From Myxococcales bacterium (GTDB taxonomy: Bacteria > Myxococcota_A > UBA9042 > PHBI01 > JAAZYN01), in NCBI GenBank assembly GCA_014239625.1, contig JAAZYN010000283.1, positions 1 to 5,701 on the forward strand: a DNA stretch of 5,701 bases, read 5' to 3'. The first letter of the stretch is position 1. Each line of letters opens with the position of its first letter. Shown piece by piece: positions 1 to 5,701 of the stretch. The position numbers were made by a program, and so were the translations under genes. The notes under the pieces were generated by a model. It was not told the origin of the DNA and made no database searches. It saw only the letters and a program-made list of their open reading frames with translations.

Positions 1-220
1 CGAAGTGCCCCATCTTTCGGTAGGCCGAGGCATAGGTCGTGATGGTCAGGTCCTCGATCGTGTAGCTGCCGCCGCCGACGATCCCCACTGGCTGGCCGAA
101 GGCCCCCGCGACCTGCTCGGCCCACTGGGCGACCAGCTCGAGGGTCGGCGTCACCACCAGCGCGCTGCGACCGGCCTGCTGGATCGCCAGCAGCCCCAGG
201 TAGGTCTTGCCCGAGCCGGT
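1..220 (-). mobile_element. Possible foreign or misjoined segment carrying helicase sequence
   Basis: Everything to the left of about position 220 encodes helicase, while everything to the right belongs to the envelope operon. The change occurs within KTGSGKT, where the DNA reads AAGACCGGCTCGGGCAAGACC on the minus strand, a repetitive AAGACC-containing stretch that could support microhomology joining. No terminal repeats or transposase mark it, so the mobile label is only a placeholder for a rearrangement or assembly junction. Confidence 0.25.
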
Positions 221-361
221 CTTGTCGACGAGCTCCTTCTTGTCTTCCTCCTCCATCGCCGGCATCAGCCAGGTCTTGGCGGCAAAGCCCACGATAGCGA
301 TCATCGTCACCACGACCAGACCGAAAACCAGCTGTCGCTTGGCGCCTTTGTCCGTGGCCAT
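1..361 (-). CDS. Hybrid ORF: membrane-protein N-terminus joined to XPB-type SF2 helicase fragment (partial)
   Basis: The frame opens with ATG at 361 and stays open for 120 codons to the window edge, so its C-terminus is missing. Residues 1-10 are polar and basic, about 11-29 form one hydrophobic helix (LVFGLVVVTMIAIVGF), and 36-46 are very acidic/basic, as in a single-pass inner-membrane protein facing the periplasm. From about residue 48 the character changes to a superfamily II helicase: Walker A TGSGKT (48-53), an LVVTPTLELVAQW segment (68-80, motif Ia-like), then VGIVGGG and TITTYASAYR, matching the ATP-binding half of bacterial XPB/Rad25-like helicases. The usual Pro before TGSGKT is replaced by DK, and the helicase's normal N-terminal region is absent. 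The ATG lies two bases after the VWA stop, so translation is probably coupled. The membrane part fits the operon; the helicase part does not. I infer a rearrangement or assembly chimera; a genuine fusion is the less likely alternative. Confidence 0.75.
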   Translation of the reverse strand, partial: MATDKGAKRQLVFGLVVVTMIAIVGFAAKTWLMPAMEEEDKKELVDKTGSGKTYLGLLAIQQAGRSALVVTPTLELVAQWAEQVAGAFGQPVGIVGGGSYTIEDLTITTYASAYRKMGHF

Positions 362-363
362 CG

Positions 364-1104
364 CTACGGCTTACCCGCCGCGGTGGTGGCCGACTTCACT
401 ACGCTCTTGAGCAGCGCCCGGGCGACTTTGGTCGGGATTGACGCGATCAGGTCGTAGTCGCTCATCCCGGAAGCGTCGGTGGTGATCTTCTCGACCAGCA
501 CGACCTTCTTGAACGCCTTGAACAACTGCTTGGCGTCTGCCGCGGCATGATACGTCCTGGCCTTTCGGGCCAGCTCGTGGCGAGCGCCCATGTCGACGCC
601 TATCACGTCCATGCGGGCTCCCGCTTTGCGCAGGTCGGGCACCACGGTCAGCGGAGCGACTCCGACGGTGTTGTTGCCATCGCTGACGATGACCAGCTGG
701 AACTTGCCCTTGCGGTCCTTGGCCTTGAGCTTCTGGATCATCGTGACCGACTCACGCATCGCTTGCCCAAGGGGCGTCAAGCCATCCGGAATGACCCCAT
801 CGATCGCCGTCAACAGCTTACGCCTGTTCACGGGAGCTGGCTGATAGATCCACCAGACTTCGCCCCGCGCAAAGGCCAGCACTCCCACGTGCGTCTTTGT
901 CGGCACCTGGGTCAGCACCGTCTTGAGCGCGCGCTTGGCCGCCTCCATCTTGACGACACTCTTGCCCGAAGAATCGACCATCGTCTGGGCCATCGAACCC
1001 GAAGCGTCCACAGCCACTATGATGTAGCTGCGCGCGTGGGCGCTCTGACCGAGCGGGATGACCCCCAACAGCCCGACGACAAGACCAAACATCCGCGCGT
1101 ACAT
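364..1104 (-). CDS. Secreted VWA (von Willebrand factor type A) domain protein
   Basis: A 246-residue protein. Residues 1-24 look like a Sec signal peptide with an AHA motif before the likely cleavage at 24/25, so it is probably periplasmic or secreted. The VWA fold starts at once: DASGS at 33-37 is MIDAS motif 1, T110 in DGLTPLG is the MIDAS threonine, and D142 in VIVSDGNNT is the third ligand element. All metal-coordinating positions are therefore present. The hydrophobic strands VGVLAFA (73-79) and MDVIGVDMG (165-173) complete the Rossmann-like core. The C-terminal about 50 residues are Lys/Ala-rich and outside the domain. The start is ATG at 1104, with AGAGGA six bases upstream. It sits 13 bases after the solute-binding lipoprotein gene and two bases before the next ORF, so it is the middle gene of an operon. 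VWA proteins mediate metal-dependent protein contacts; the partner is probably one of the neighbours, which is inference. Confidence 0.88.
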   Translation of the reverse strand: MYARMFGLVVGLLGVIPLGQSAHARSYIIVAVDASGSMAQTMVDSSGKSVVKMEAAKRALKTVLTQVPTKTHVGVLAFARGEVWWIYQPAPVNRRKLLTAIDGVIPDGLTPLGQAMRESVTMIQKLKAKDRKGKFQLVIVSDGNNTVGVAPLTVVPDLRKAGARMDVIGVDMGARHELARKARTYHAAADAKQLFKAFKKVVLVEKITTDASGMSDYDLIASIPTKVARALLKSVVKSATTAAGKP

Positions 1105-1110
1105 CCGTGC

Positions 1111-1116
1111 TCCTCT
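1111..1116 (-). promoter_or_regulatory. Ribosome binding site of VWA gene
   Basis: On the minus strand this reads AGAGGA, six bases before the ATG at 1104, and it falls immediately after the stop codon of the preceding gene. It supports the chosen start and independent re-initiation within the operon. Confidence 0.6.
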
Positions 1117-1117
1117 G

Positions 1118-3055
1118 TTACAGCTCGTAGTCCGACGAGGTCGCGGCTTCGACGCTGACCTTCACCACCGAGAACTGAGCGCGCCGGTTCTTGGCCGACT
1201 CGGCGGGCGAGCGCGGCTTGACCACGAAGGGCTCCCGCACGCCAGCGCCGTTGACCTGGATCTGCGACTCGTCCAGCGTCACGCCCTTGGACTTGGCGTA
1301 CTTCAACAGCGCTGTTCGCAACGCTTCGGCTCGCCTGGCCGACATCTTGTCGGCTTGCCGGACCAACTCGGACAGATCGTTTCCGGCGGCGTCCTGAGTG
1401 TAGCCAGGCTTGCCCAGCAACTTCAGCCACTCCCCGATGTTGTCCAGACTCAACAGCTCGCCGTTGCGAGAGTATGAGAAGTTCCCCCGGGAGCCGGACT
1501 GCTCGATCTCTTTGGCGCGCATGCCAGCCCGGATGATCTCGGCGACGATGTGCGCCGAGTCGACGTGCCCACGGATAACGATCGGGGCGCGTGTGTAGCG
1601 CTGCGCAACCTTGATGACGTCGTCGAACTCCTGCTTGTACTTGGTCTGGTCGAAGACCGTCTGGTCTTCGTCGAAGTAGGCGGTGAACGACATCACGGTG
1701 TTGTCAGCGATCACGCCCTTGCGATGCATCTCTTCGAGCTCCAGCCGGGTGGCCTCTACGCGCAAGCGCGGCGCAGCCGTCAGGTTGGCGCTCTTGAGGC
1801 CCGAAAAGACGCTGTGCGACCAGTCGATGGGCGAGCCCGCGACCGCCTTGCGCGCGCCTCCAGTAGCGGTGCCCAGGGCGGCCGCAAGGTCGTTCGCCAG
1901 ATCCGAATAGTGGCTGATCCCGACCGGATTTTTCGGATCGAAGAACTTCACGTTGCCAGCGTGGCCCACAAAAGAGGCGTCCAGAAACAGCCCGAAGGCC
2001 TCGTCGGCGTTTGGCAGCACGTCAGGCGTGTAGATCTCGACCGCCGAGGCGAGCAGACCGAGAAACTCCTTGGAGCCACCACTGGCCTCATAGGTCTTCT
2101 TGAGCTCGATGAGCTTCTCCATGCTCTCGAGATAGGCGGCCGTAAATTTGCGCACCCACTGGGGGTTGCTCTTGGCAAACCCAGCGCTGACCGCGAACCC
2201 GTCGGCGATGGTCTGGCGACGGTGCTGGGTCGAGGCGACCACGTGGGCCCCCTTGACGGTGTTCTCGGCTCCGGTCCCCTTGCTGGTCACGCCACCGGCC
2301 AGGGCCACCATGTCGGGGGTGACGCCGAAAGCGCAGTCGACCTTGGAGTCCTTGCGAAACAGCTCGGGCGGTGAATTCTTGCCTGTGATGTTGGGCAGCC
2401 ACTCCAACTTCACGTCGGCCCACTGCAGCTTGGCGTCCTCGGTCAGGACCACAAACAGGAACATCTCGTGGGGTCCATTGCGCTGAATCGCGATGGTCTT
2501 GCCCTTGAGATCCGCGACCTCCTTGACGTTGTCGCGGCAGACGAGGTGGTCACCAGCGCTGAGGGTCTCCTGCAAAAAGAAGCTCGGGCACAGCTCTGGA
2601 TCTGCGCACAGCGACGAGTTGTGCTTGAAGATCATGCCGAAGGTCCCGCGCAGCACGTGACGACGCTTCGCCTTGTACTCAGCCAGCTGCGCAGAGAAGT
2701 CATCGCCTGGCACGAGCTCGATGTTCAGCCCGTACTTGTCGAAGATCGTACCCTCCCGGGTCCGGAGACCACCGTTGCCATAGAAGAGCGGGTAGTCGCC
2801 GCCCCACAGGATGAAACCGACCTGGTGCGGCTTGCCGCTCTTGATCTTGCCACCGGGAAGGCTGGCGCGGGTCTTGGTCGCTTTGGCAGCGGGCGCCTTG
2901 GCGTCGGCCTGGACAGGCTTGTTTGGCTTGGCCGTGTTGGCCCTTGACTTCGTCGCCCCTTCTTCCTTCGCCTGCTTGGCTTCCTTCGGTTGACATCCCA
3001 GGACGAGGAGAGCGCTCAAAGCCAGGACGAGGAGGCTCGATACATTTGCACGCAT
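1118..3055 (-). CDS. Lipoprotein with ABC-type solute-binding domain fused to OmpA-like peptidoglycan-binding domain
   Basis: A 645-residue protein starting at ATG 3055. The frame is open to 3586, but the codons upstream of 3055 have no lipoprotein signal, and a good AAGGAA site precedes this ATG. Residues 1-20 are a hydrophobic signal ending VLG, with Cys21 as the likely lipidated residue. Residues 22-75 are a Lys/Ala/Pro-rich linker. Residues about 76-410 resemble the NMT1/SsuA/ThiY-type periplasmic binding fold: ADLKGKTIAIQRNGP (181-195) is the characteristic segment after the first lobe, followed by VTPDMVALAGG and QWVRKFTAAYLES. Cysteines at 150, 156, 173 and 241 could form disulfides. 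From about 455 an OmpA/MotB-like domain follows: YFDEDQTVFD, IVIRGHVDS (492-500), MSARRAEALRTAL (571-583) and NRRAQFSVV (623-631). It is unusual for a long insert between GHVDS and MSARR. It leads the operon with the VWA gene 13 bases downstream. No permease or ATPase lies nearby, so it may be a wall-anchored sensor rather than a transporter part. The ligand is unknown. Confidence 0.87.
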   Translation of the reverse strand: MRANVSSLLVLALSALLVLGCQPKEAKQAKEEGATKSRANTAKPNKPVQADAKAPAAKATKTRASLPGGKIKSGKPHQVGFILWGGDYPLFYGNGGLRTREGTIFDKYGLNIELVPGDDFSAQLAEYKAKRRHVLRGTFGMIFKHNSSLCADPELCPSFFLQETLSAGDHLVCRDNVKEVADLKGKTIAIQRNGPHEMFLFVVLTEDAKLQWADVKLEWLPNITGKNSPPELFRKDSKVDCAFGVTPDMVALAGGVTSKGTGAENTVKGAHVVASTQHRRQTIADGFAVSAGFAKSNPQWVRKFTAAYLESMEKLIELKKTYEASGGSKEFLGLLASAVEIYTPDVLPNADEAFGLFLDASFVGHAGNVKFFDPKNPVGISHYSDLANDLAAALGTATGGARKAVAGSPIDWSHSVFSGLKSANLTAAPRLRVEATRLELEEMHRKGVIADNTVMSFTAYFDEDQTVFDQTKYKQEFDDVIKVAQRYTRAPIVIRGHVDSAHIVAEIIRAGMRAKEIEQSGSRGNFSYSRNGELLSLDNIGEWLKLLGKPGYTQDAAGNDLSELVRQADKMSARRAEALRTALLKYAKSKGVTLDESQIQVNGAGVREPFVVKPRSPAESAKNRRAQFSVVKVSVEAATSSDYEL

Positions 3056-3064
3056 TGGGGGTTC

Positions 3065-3070
3065 TTCCTT
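3065..3070 (-). promoter_or_regulatory. Ribosome binding site of the solute-binding lipoprotein gene
   Basis: The minus strand reads AAGGAA, nine bases upstream of the ATG at 3055. Together with the lipoprotein signal that follows, this decides the start against the much longer open frame. Confidence 0.6.
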
Positions 3071-3115
3071 ATCGCGCGGACACTGGATGGCGAGCGGTGA
3101 CTCGCACAGACTGGA

Positions 3116-3144
3116 TTGGCAAGCGCGAAACGTGGTGCAATACC
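3116..3144 (+). promoter_or_regulatory. Weak candidate promoter for the 583-residue protein gene
   Basis: TTGGCA at 3116-3121 is followed after 17 bases by AATACC at 3139-3144, with TG at 3136-3137 giving an extended -10 arrangement. Transcription would begin near 3151, downstream of the alternative ATG at 3087 and upstream of the GTG at 3195. It overlaps the candidate promoter of the opposite operon, so the two could interfere if both are real. Confidence 0.18.
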
Positions 3145-3157
3145 GCCACGATGTCAA
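3129..3157 (-). promoter_or_regulatory. Weak candidate promoter for the minus-strand operon
   Basis: A perfect -35 hexamer TTGACA is present on the minus strand at 3157-3152. At 17-base spacing the -10 position reads CACGTT (3134-3129), which matches TATAAT poorly. It lies in the 139-base divergent intergenic region, about 75 bases upstream of the start codon, which is a plausible place. The poor -10 keeps this tentative. Confidence 0.22.
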
Positions 3158-3185
3158 GCCGCAGTTACCCCCCCGAACGAGAACC

Positions 3186-3189
3186 GGAG
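3186..3189 (+). promoter_or_regulatory. Ribosome binding site deciding the GTG start at 3195
   Basis: GGAG lies five bases before GTG 3195. The in-frame ATG at 3087 has no comparable site, and the codons between 3087 and 3194 lack the high third-position GC of the downstream gene, so GTG 3195 is preferred. Confidence 0.55.
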
Positions 3190-3194
3190 CCCTA

Positions 3195-4946
3195 GTGCGC
3201 GACGACCCCGAGCTTACGGACGCGACGCTCCTCGAGCTGACCTTGCCGGCGGCCTGGGCGGCCGCCCTGGAACGCCTCAACGCGTTCAACGCGCTGGTTA
3301 CCAGCTCGGACCGCACCGACCCTGTGGCCAGGGACGAAGCGGCTGCCCTGCGCCAGCAGATCCTGACCAGCGTCAGCGCGCTGCACGAGACGGCGCCGCA
3401 GCGCCTACAGAGCTCCAGCAGGGCACACCAGCGAACGTTCTGCGAGGCTGTCCTCCTATGGACTCGCTTCGCGGCCGCCGGCGGCGAGGTGCTGAAAGAC
3501 ACGCTGGGAAACGAGACCCTGGCGCGTTTCCCTGTGGATTTTGACCCCGCGCCAGCCGACCTCGTCCTGCTGAAGACCGCGCTCACCCGCGCGTTCGGCT
3601 ACACCTCAGACGAGATCGCTGAGATCGATAAAGAACTCGCGTTCCTGACGAGCAACCTGACGGTCAAACATGCGCTCGCCCGGGCGCTCGTAGATGCGCT
3701 GGACGGAGACCCGCTAGCCCTGTTTCACAGGATGTACGGCGCCGTCCCATTCAGACCGGGGGACGTGGATGTCATCATTACGAGCGCCAGCATCGTTTTC
3801 AGCTTGCCGGCCAGGGCACAGGACCTGGCAGGCGGTGAGCGCGAGGTGGCGCGACCGCAGGCGGAACTAGACCAGGTCGATGCGTTCTTGCGACGTGCGG
3901 CGCGGGCGAGCAAGTCGGTGGGCCACGTTCGCTTCCCGGTCTTCGGCCTGTTCGAGCTCGACGCGGTACAGCCGTCACTGTGGCGCGAGCTTATCGACGC
4001 GGTGCGCCAGACCGATCGGCTGGCCGACATCGACGACGAGGTCGTGCGACAGACGCTCAAGACGATGGTCGTGACGGTCCCCAAGCCTGACGTCGACGCG
4101 TTCCTGACCCACGACGTCTGGGGCCACGGTTGGCAAGAGACGCTGTGCGAGTTCGAGTGGCTGTTTCAGCGCCTGGAACACCTCGCCGACCCGCTGGATG
4201 CGGCGGTATTGCGGTCGGCGATCCGGGTGGGGGCGGGCGGCGTGGTTCTGGACGAAGAGGCCCTCGTGGCGGCGGTGAACCGAGACCTGCGCGCCAGGAT
4301 CGAGGTGGGGCTGAACCTCGTCGTCGCCGAATCTCTGGCCGACCTCATCGAGCACAAACTGGTTCGCGGGGGGAGCGCGCTTCCCACCACGTCGATGCTG
4401 CCGCGCGCCACGCTGAAGATAGACCTCACCATACTGGATCTAGCCGCGATGACGCGGTTGTGGCGCAGGCCGTACAGGCGGCTGAGGCGCGACGACGAGC
4501 GCTCCCGGTTGGCCGCCGAGCTGCGGGCCAGCGGGCTTGAGCAGCAAGGGCTCGACGCGGCGATATCTCAGGCCTCGGACGTGATCGACCGCGAGTTTTC
4601 ACAGGCCTTCAAGACGAAGACAGGTGTCCGCGTCGAGGTCCGTGATGGCGCCATAGCTGTGACGGTTCTCCAGCGCCTGCTGTGCGCCGCGGCCAGCCTG
4701 GACGAGGCGTTGACCACCCGGCTGGACGAGGGGGAACAGCGCTATCGAGAGCTCACAGCTGGGGGGCCCAAGCCCCGATGGCACTGCCCCACCGCCTGCG
4801 TCGACCTCATGGCCGTGTCGCTGGCCTGGTTTTACGAGCGGGACCGCCAGAGCAACATCTGGCGCCTGGATGAGCTCGCTCGAGACGAGCTGTGGGCCAG
4901 CATGCTCGCGCTTGAGGAGGCGCTCGCCGTGGAACTCGCAGGCTGA
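3195..4946 (+). CDS. Uncharacterised 583-residue protein with HDVWGH motif (putative metal-binding)
   Basis: I do not recognise the family. With the GTG start it is 583 residues, soluble-looking, mostly helical and rich in Arg, Asp, Glu, Ala and Leu. There is no signal peptide or membrane segment, so it is probably cytoplasmic. The N-terminal third (1-160) is helical. Residues 185-205 include a hydrophobic strand-like segment (VDVIITSASIVFSL). The most distinctive part is residues 301-325, with HDVWGHGWQETLCEFEW: H306, H311, E315, E319 and E321 could bind metal, and HD..GH echoes the iron-binding motif of aromatic amino acid hydroxylases, although nothing else here resembles those enzymes. 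A second conserved-looking segment, VVAESLADLIEHKLV (376-390), offers E379, E386 and H387. RWHCPTACVDLMAVSLAWFY (528-547) near the C-terminus has two Cys and aromatic residues. Codon bias is uniform and the frame is intact. It diverges from the lipoprotein operon across 139 bases. A metalloenzyme or structural role are both open. Confidence 0.83.
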   Translation: MRDDPELTDATLLELTLPAAWAAALERLNAFNALVTSSDRTDPVARDEAAALRQQILTSVSALHETAPQRLQSSSRAHQRTFCEAVLLWTRFAAAGGEVLKDTLGNETLARFPVDFDPAPADLVLLKTALTRAFGYTSDEIAEIDKELAFLTSNLTVKHALARALVDALDGDPLALFHRMYGAVPFRPGDVDVIITSASIVFSLPARAQDLAGGEREVARPQAELDQVDAFLRRAARASKSVGHVRFPVFGLFELDAVQPSLWRELIDAVRQTDRLADIDDEVVRQTLKTMVVTVPKPDVDAFLTHDVWGHGWQETLCEFEWLFQRLEHLADPLDAAVLRSAIRVGAGGVVLDEEALVAAVNRDLRARIEVGLNLVVAESLADLIEHKLVRGGSALPTTSMLPRATLKIDLTILDLAAMTRLWRRPYRRLRRDDERSRLAAELRASGLEQQGLDAAISQASDVIDREFSQAFKTKTGVRVEVRDGAIAVTVLQRLLCAAASLDEALTTRLDEGEQRYRELTAGGPKPRWHCPTACVDLMAVSLAWFYERDRQSNIWRLDELARDELWASMLALEEALAVELAG

Positions 4947-4948
4947 GC

Positions 4949-5089
4949 CGCGTGTGGAATGATGAAGGGGGCGTCGACGAGATCGTCGAGCGCGACGCCC
5001 AGGGGCGCGAGACGGGTCACCGCTACGAGGGCAACCGTGAACGGACCCAGGACGGACTGGCCGGGGCGCAGTCGTCGAGCACGTTCCAC
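4949..5089 (+). other. Open codon-biased frame with Rhs/YD-like stretch, upstream of and in frame with the transposase
   Basis: This frame has no stop between 4916 and the right edge. Between 4967 and 5089 its third codon positions are mostly G or C and its second positions are not, as in real coding sequence. The only start near the beginning is GTG 4952, which has no ribosome binding site. The product is hydrophilic, and residues 15-29 from that GTG read DAQGRETGHRYEGNR, similar to one YD repeat of the Rhs family. It could be a remnant of an interrupted gene, an unusual N-terminal extension of the transposase, or chance similarity. The left end of the insertion sequence should lie in or near here. 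Confidence 0.3.
4969..5000. repeat. GC-rich inverted repeat after the 583-residue gene
   Basis: GGGCGTCG at 4969-4976 and CGACGCCC at 4993-5000 are perfect 8-base inverted arms separated by 16 bases. Inside, CGACGA (4975-4980) and TCGTCG (4983-4988) form a second, alternative hairpin around a two-base loop. It starts 23 bases after the stop codon at 4946 and no T-tract follows. It may help terminate the upstream transcript or belong to the insertion-sequence end, but it also lies in a codon-biased frame. Confidence 0.4.
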
Positions 5090-5701
5090 GTGAACTCCCC
5101 CCCCGCCCAGCACCAGCCGGATTGGGAGCCATTGCGCTCATCGGTGACGACCGCGGTGGCGGCCCAGCTGATGGACCCGGTAGGGCTCTCCGTTGAGCCC
5201 AGCGAGGTTCAGGCGGTCATGGAGCGGGCGGCCCTGGATGGCCTGAGCATCGCGCTTCAGGAACTGGCTGACCGTTGGACGGCTGAGATGACCGGGGCCG
5301 AGCGCTATCAGCGCAGCTCGACTCGAAGTGGATACCGCAGCGGTCGTCGGCGCCACACGCTCCACTTCCGACTCGGTCCCATCACGATCGACGTAGGCCG
5401 TCCTCGTCGCGGGCCATCACGGCCAGCGTGGATTCCGGCGCTCAAATCCATGCCTGACCAGGCGGTGAAGCTCGTCCACCAGCTGTGGCTTCGTGGCCTG
5501 TCCTACCGCGACGTTGCGGCCGTGAGCGAGGACGTCCTGGGCAAGGGCGTCAGCCACACGACCGCAGGAGGTTGGGTCAAGGACGTCGCCGACGCGGTGT
5601 TGCGCTGGATGAACCGGCCTGTGCGCAGCGACATCAGGTACCTCGTGCTCGATGCCGTTTATGTGCCGGTGGTGCGGCAATCGTCGCGCAAGGAGCCCAT
5701 C
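5090..5701 (+). CDS. IS256-family (mutator-type) transposase, 3' end beyond window
   Basis: DDE transposase of the IS256/Transposase_mut family, catalysing cut-and-copy movement of its element; only the first about half is present. Counting from GTG 5090, GAERYQRS (69-76) is the family's N-terminal signature and GRPRRG follows a strand-rich segment. LWLRGLSYRDVAAVSEDVLG (132-151) is the helix-turn-helix-like DNA-binding region. YLVLDAVYV contains D188, the first catalytic aspartate; the second Asp and the Glu lie beyond the edge. The start is uncertain. In IS256 the first catalytic Asp is near residue 167, which would favour starts between 5132 and 5171 (TTG 5132, GTG 5144, ATG 5171), but the codon bias runs upstream of all of them. 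GTG 5090 is a compromise, and none has a convincing ribosome binding site apart from a too-close GGGAG before TTG 5132. No internal stop or frameshift is seen after 5171. Confidence 0.85.
   Translation, partial: MNSPPAQHQPDWEPLRSSVTTAVAAQLMDPVGLSVEPSEVQAVMERAALDGLSIALQELADRWTAEMTGAERYQRSSTRSGYRSGRRRHTLHFRLGPITIDVGRPRRGPSRPAWIPALKSMPDQAVKLVHQLWLRGLSYRDVAAVSEDVLGKGVSHTTAGGWVKDVADAVLRWMNRPVRSDIRYLVLDAVYVPVVRQSSRKEPI

Noticed and set aside
1550..2374. Long plus-strand open frame opposite the lipoprotein gene
   Set aside because: A shadow of a high-GC gene; the opposite strand has the signal peptide, domains and operon structure.
3135..3157. Sigma-54 promoter on the minus strand (TGGCGGTATTGC)
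   Set aside because: Only seven bases separate GG and GC instead of ten, so the spacing does not fit.
3087..3194. ATG 3087 as start of the 583-residue protein
   Set aside because: No ribosome binding site, weaker third-position GC, and it lies upstream of the candidate transcription start; GTG 3195 with GGAG is better.
3056..3586. Upstream extension of the lipoprotein frame to 3586 on the minus strand (822 residues)
   Set aside because: It overlaps the start of the plus-strand gene and would bury the lipoprotein signal and Cys21; ATG 3055 has a good ribosome binding site.
4599..5141. Minus-strand open frame across the end of the 583-residue gene
   Set aside because: Arg/Ser/Pro-rich translation with no recognisable domain; it is antisense to a well-supported gene.
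1..5701. tRNA, rRNA, CRISPR array or phage genes
   Set aside because: No cloverleaf-like sequence, no regularly spaced repeats and no phage structural motifs were seen.

Overview
This is a high-GC window with strong third-position GC bias in its genes, typical of a large-genome soil or aquatic bacterium. The gene families fit a myxobacterium-like or other deltaproteobacterial relative, but that is inference, since no rRNA or marker gene is present. No tRNA, rRNA or CRISPR array was seen, and apart from one 139-base divergent intergenic region the window is nearly all coding.

The left half (about 1-3055) is a compact minus-strand operon. Its first gene encodes a 645-residue lipoprotein that fuses a periplasmic solute-binding-type domain to a C-terminal OmpA/MotB-like peptidoglycan-binding domain. 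Thirteen bases later comes a secreted 246-residue von Willebrand factor A protein with an intact metal-ion-dependent adhesion site. Two bases after that comes an ORF that starts as a single-pass membrane protein but changes at residues 45-50 into the Walker A region of an XPB-type superfamily II helicase, then runs off the left edge. This abrupt switch looks like a rearrangement or assembly junction at a short shared sequence, not a normal fusion. The first two genes, and the first about 46 residues of the third, read as one cell-envelope module: a tethered ligand-binding protein, a periplasmic VWA partner and a membrane-anchored partner. The substrate is unknown.

The right half is on the plus strand. 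Divergent from the operon is a 583-residue soluble protein of unrecognised family, preceded by a good ribosome binding site and a GTG start. Its most striking feature is an HDVWGH motif embedded in a Glu-rich segment, followed about 70 residues later by an ESLADLIEH segment, which together could bind metal. Just after its stop codon an open, codon-biased frame begins that contains a short stretch resembling an Rhs/YD repeat. The same frame runs without a stop into an IS256-family (mutator-type) transposase that is cut by the right edge. An 8-base C homopolymer and a GC-rich inverted repeat lie in this junction.

The two most unusual items are the membrane-protein/helicase hybrid at the left edge and the unclassified HDxxGH-motif protein.
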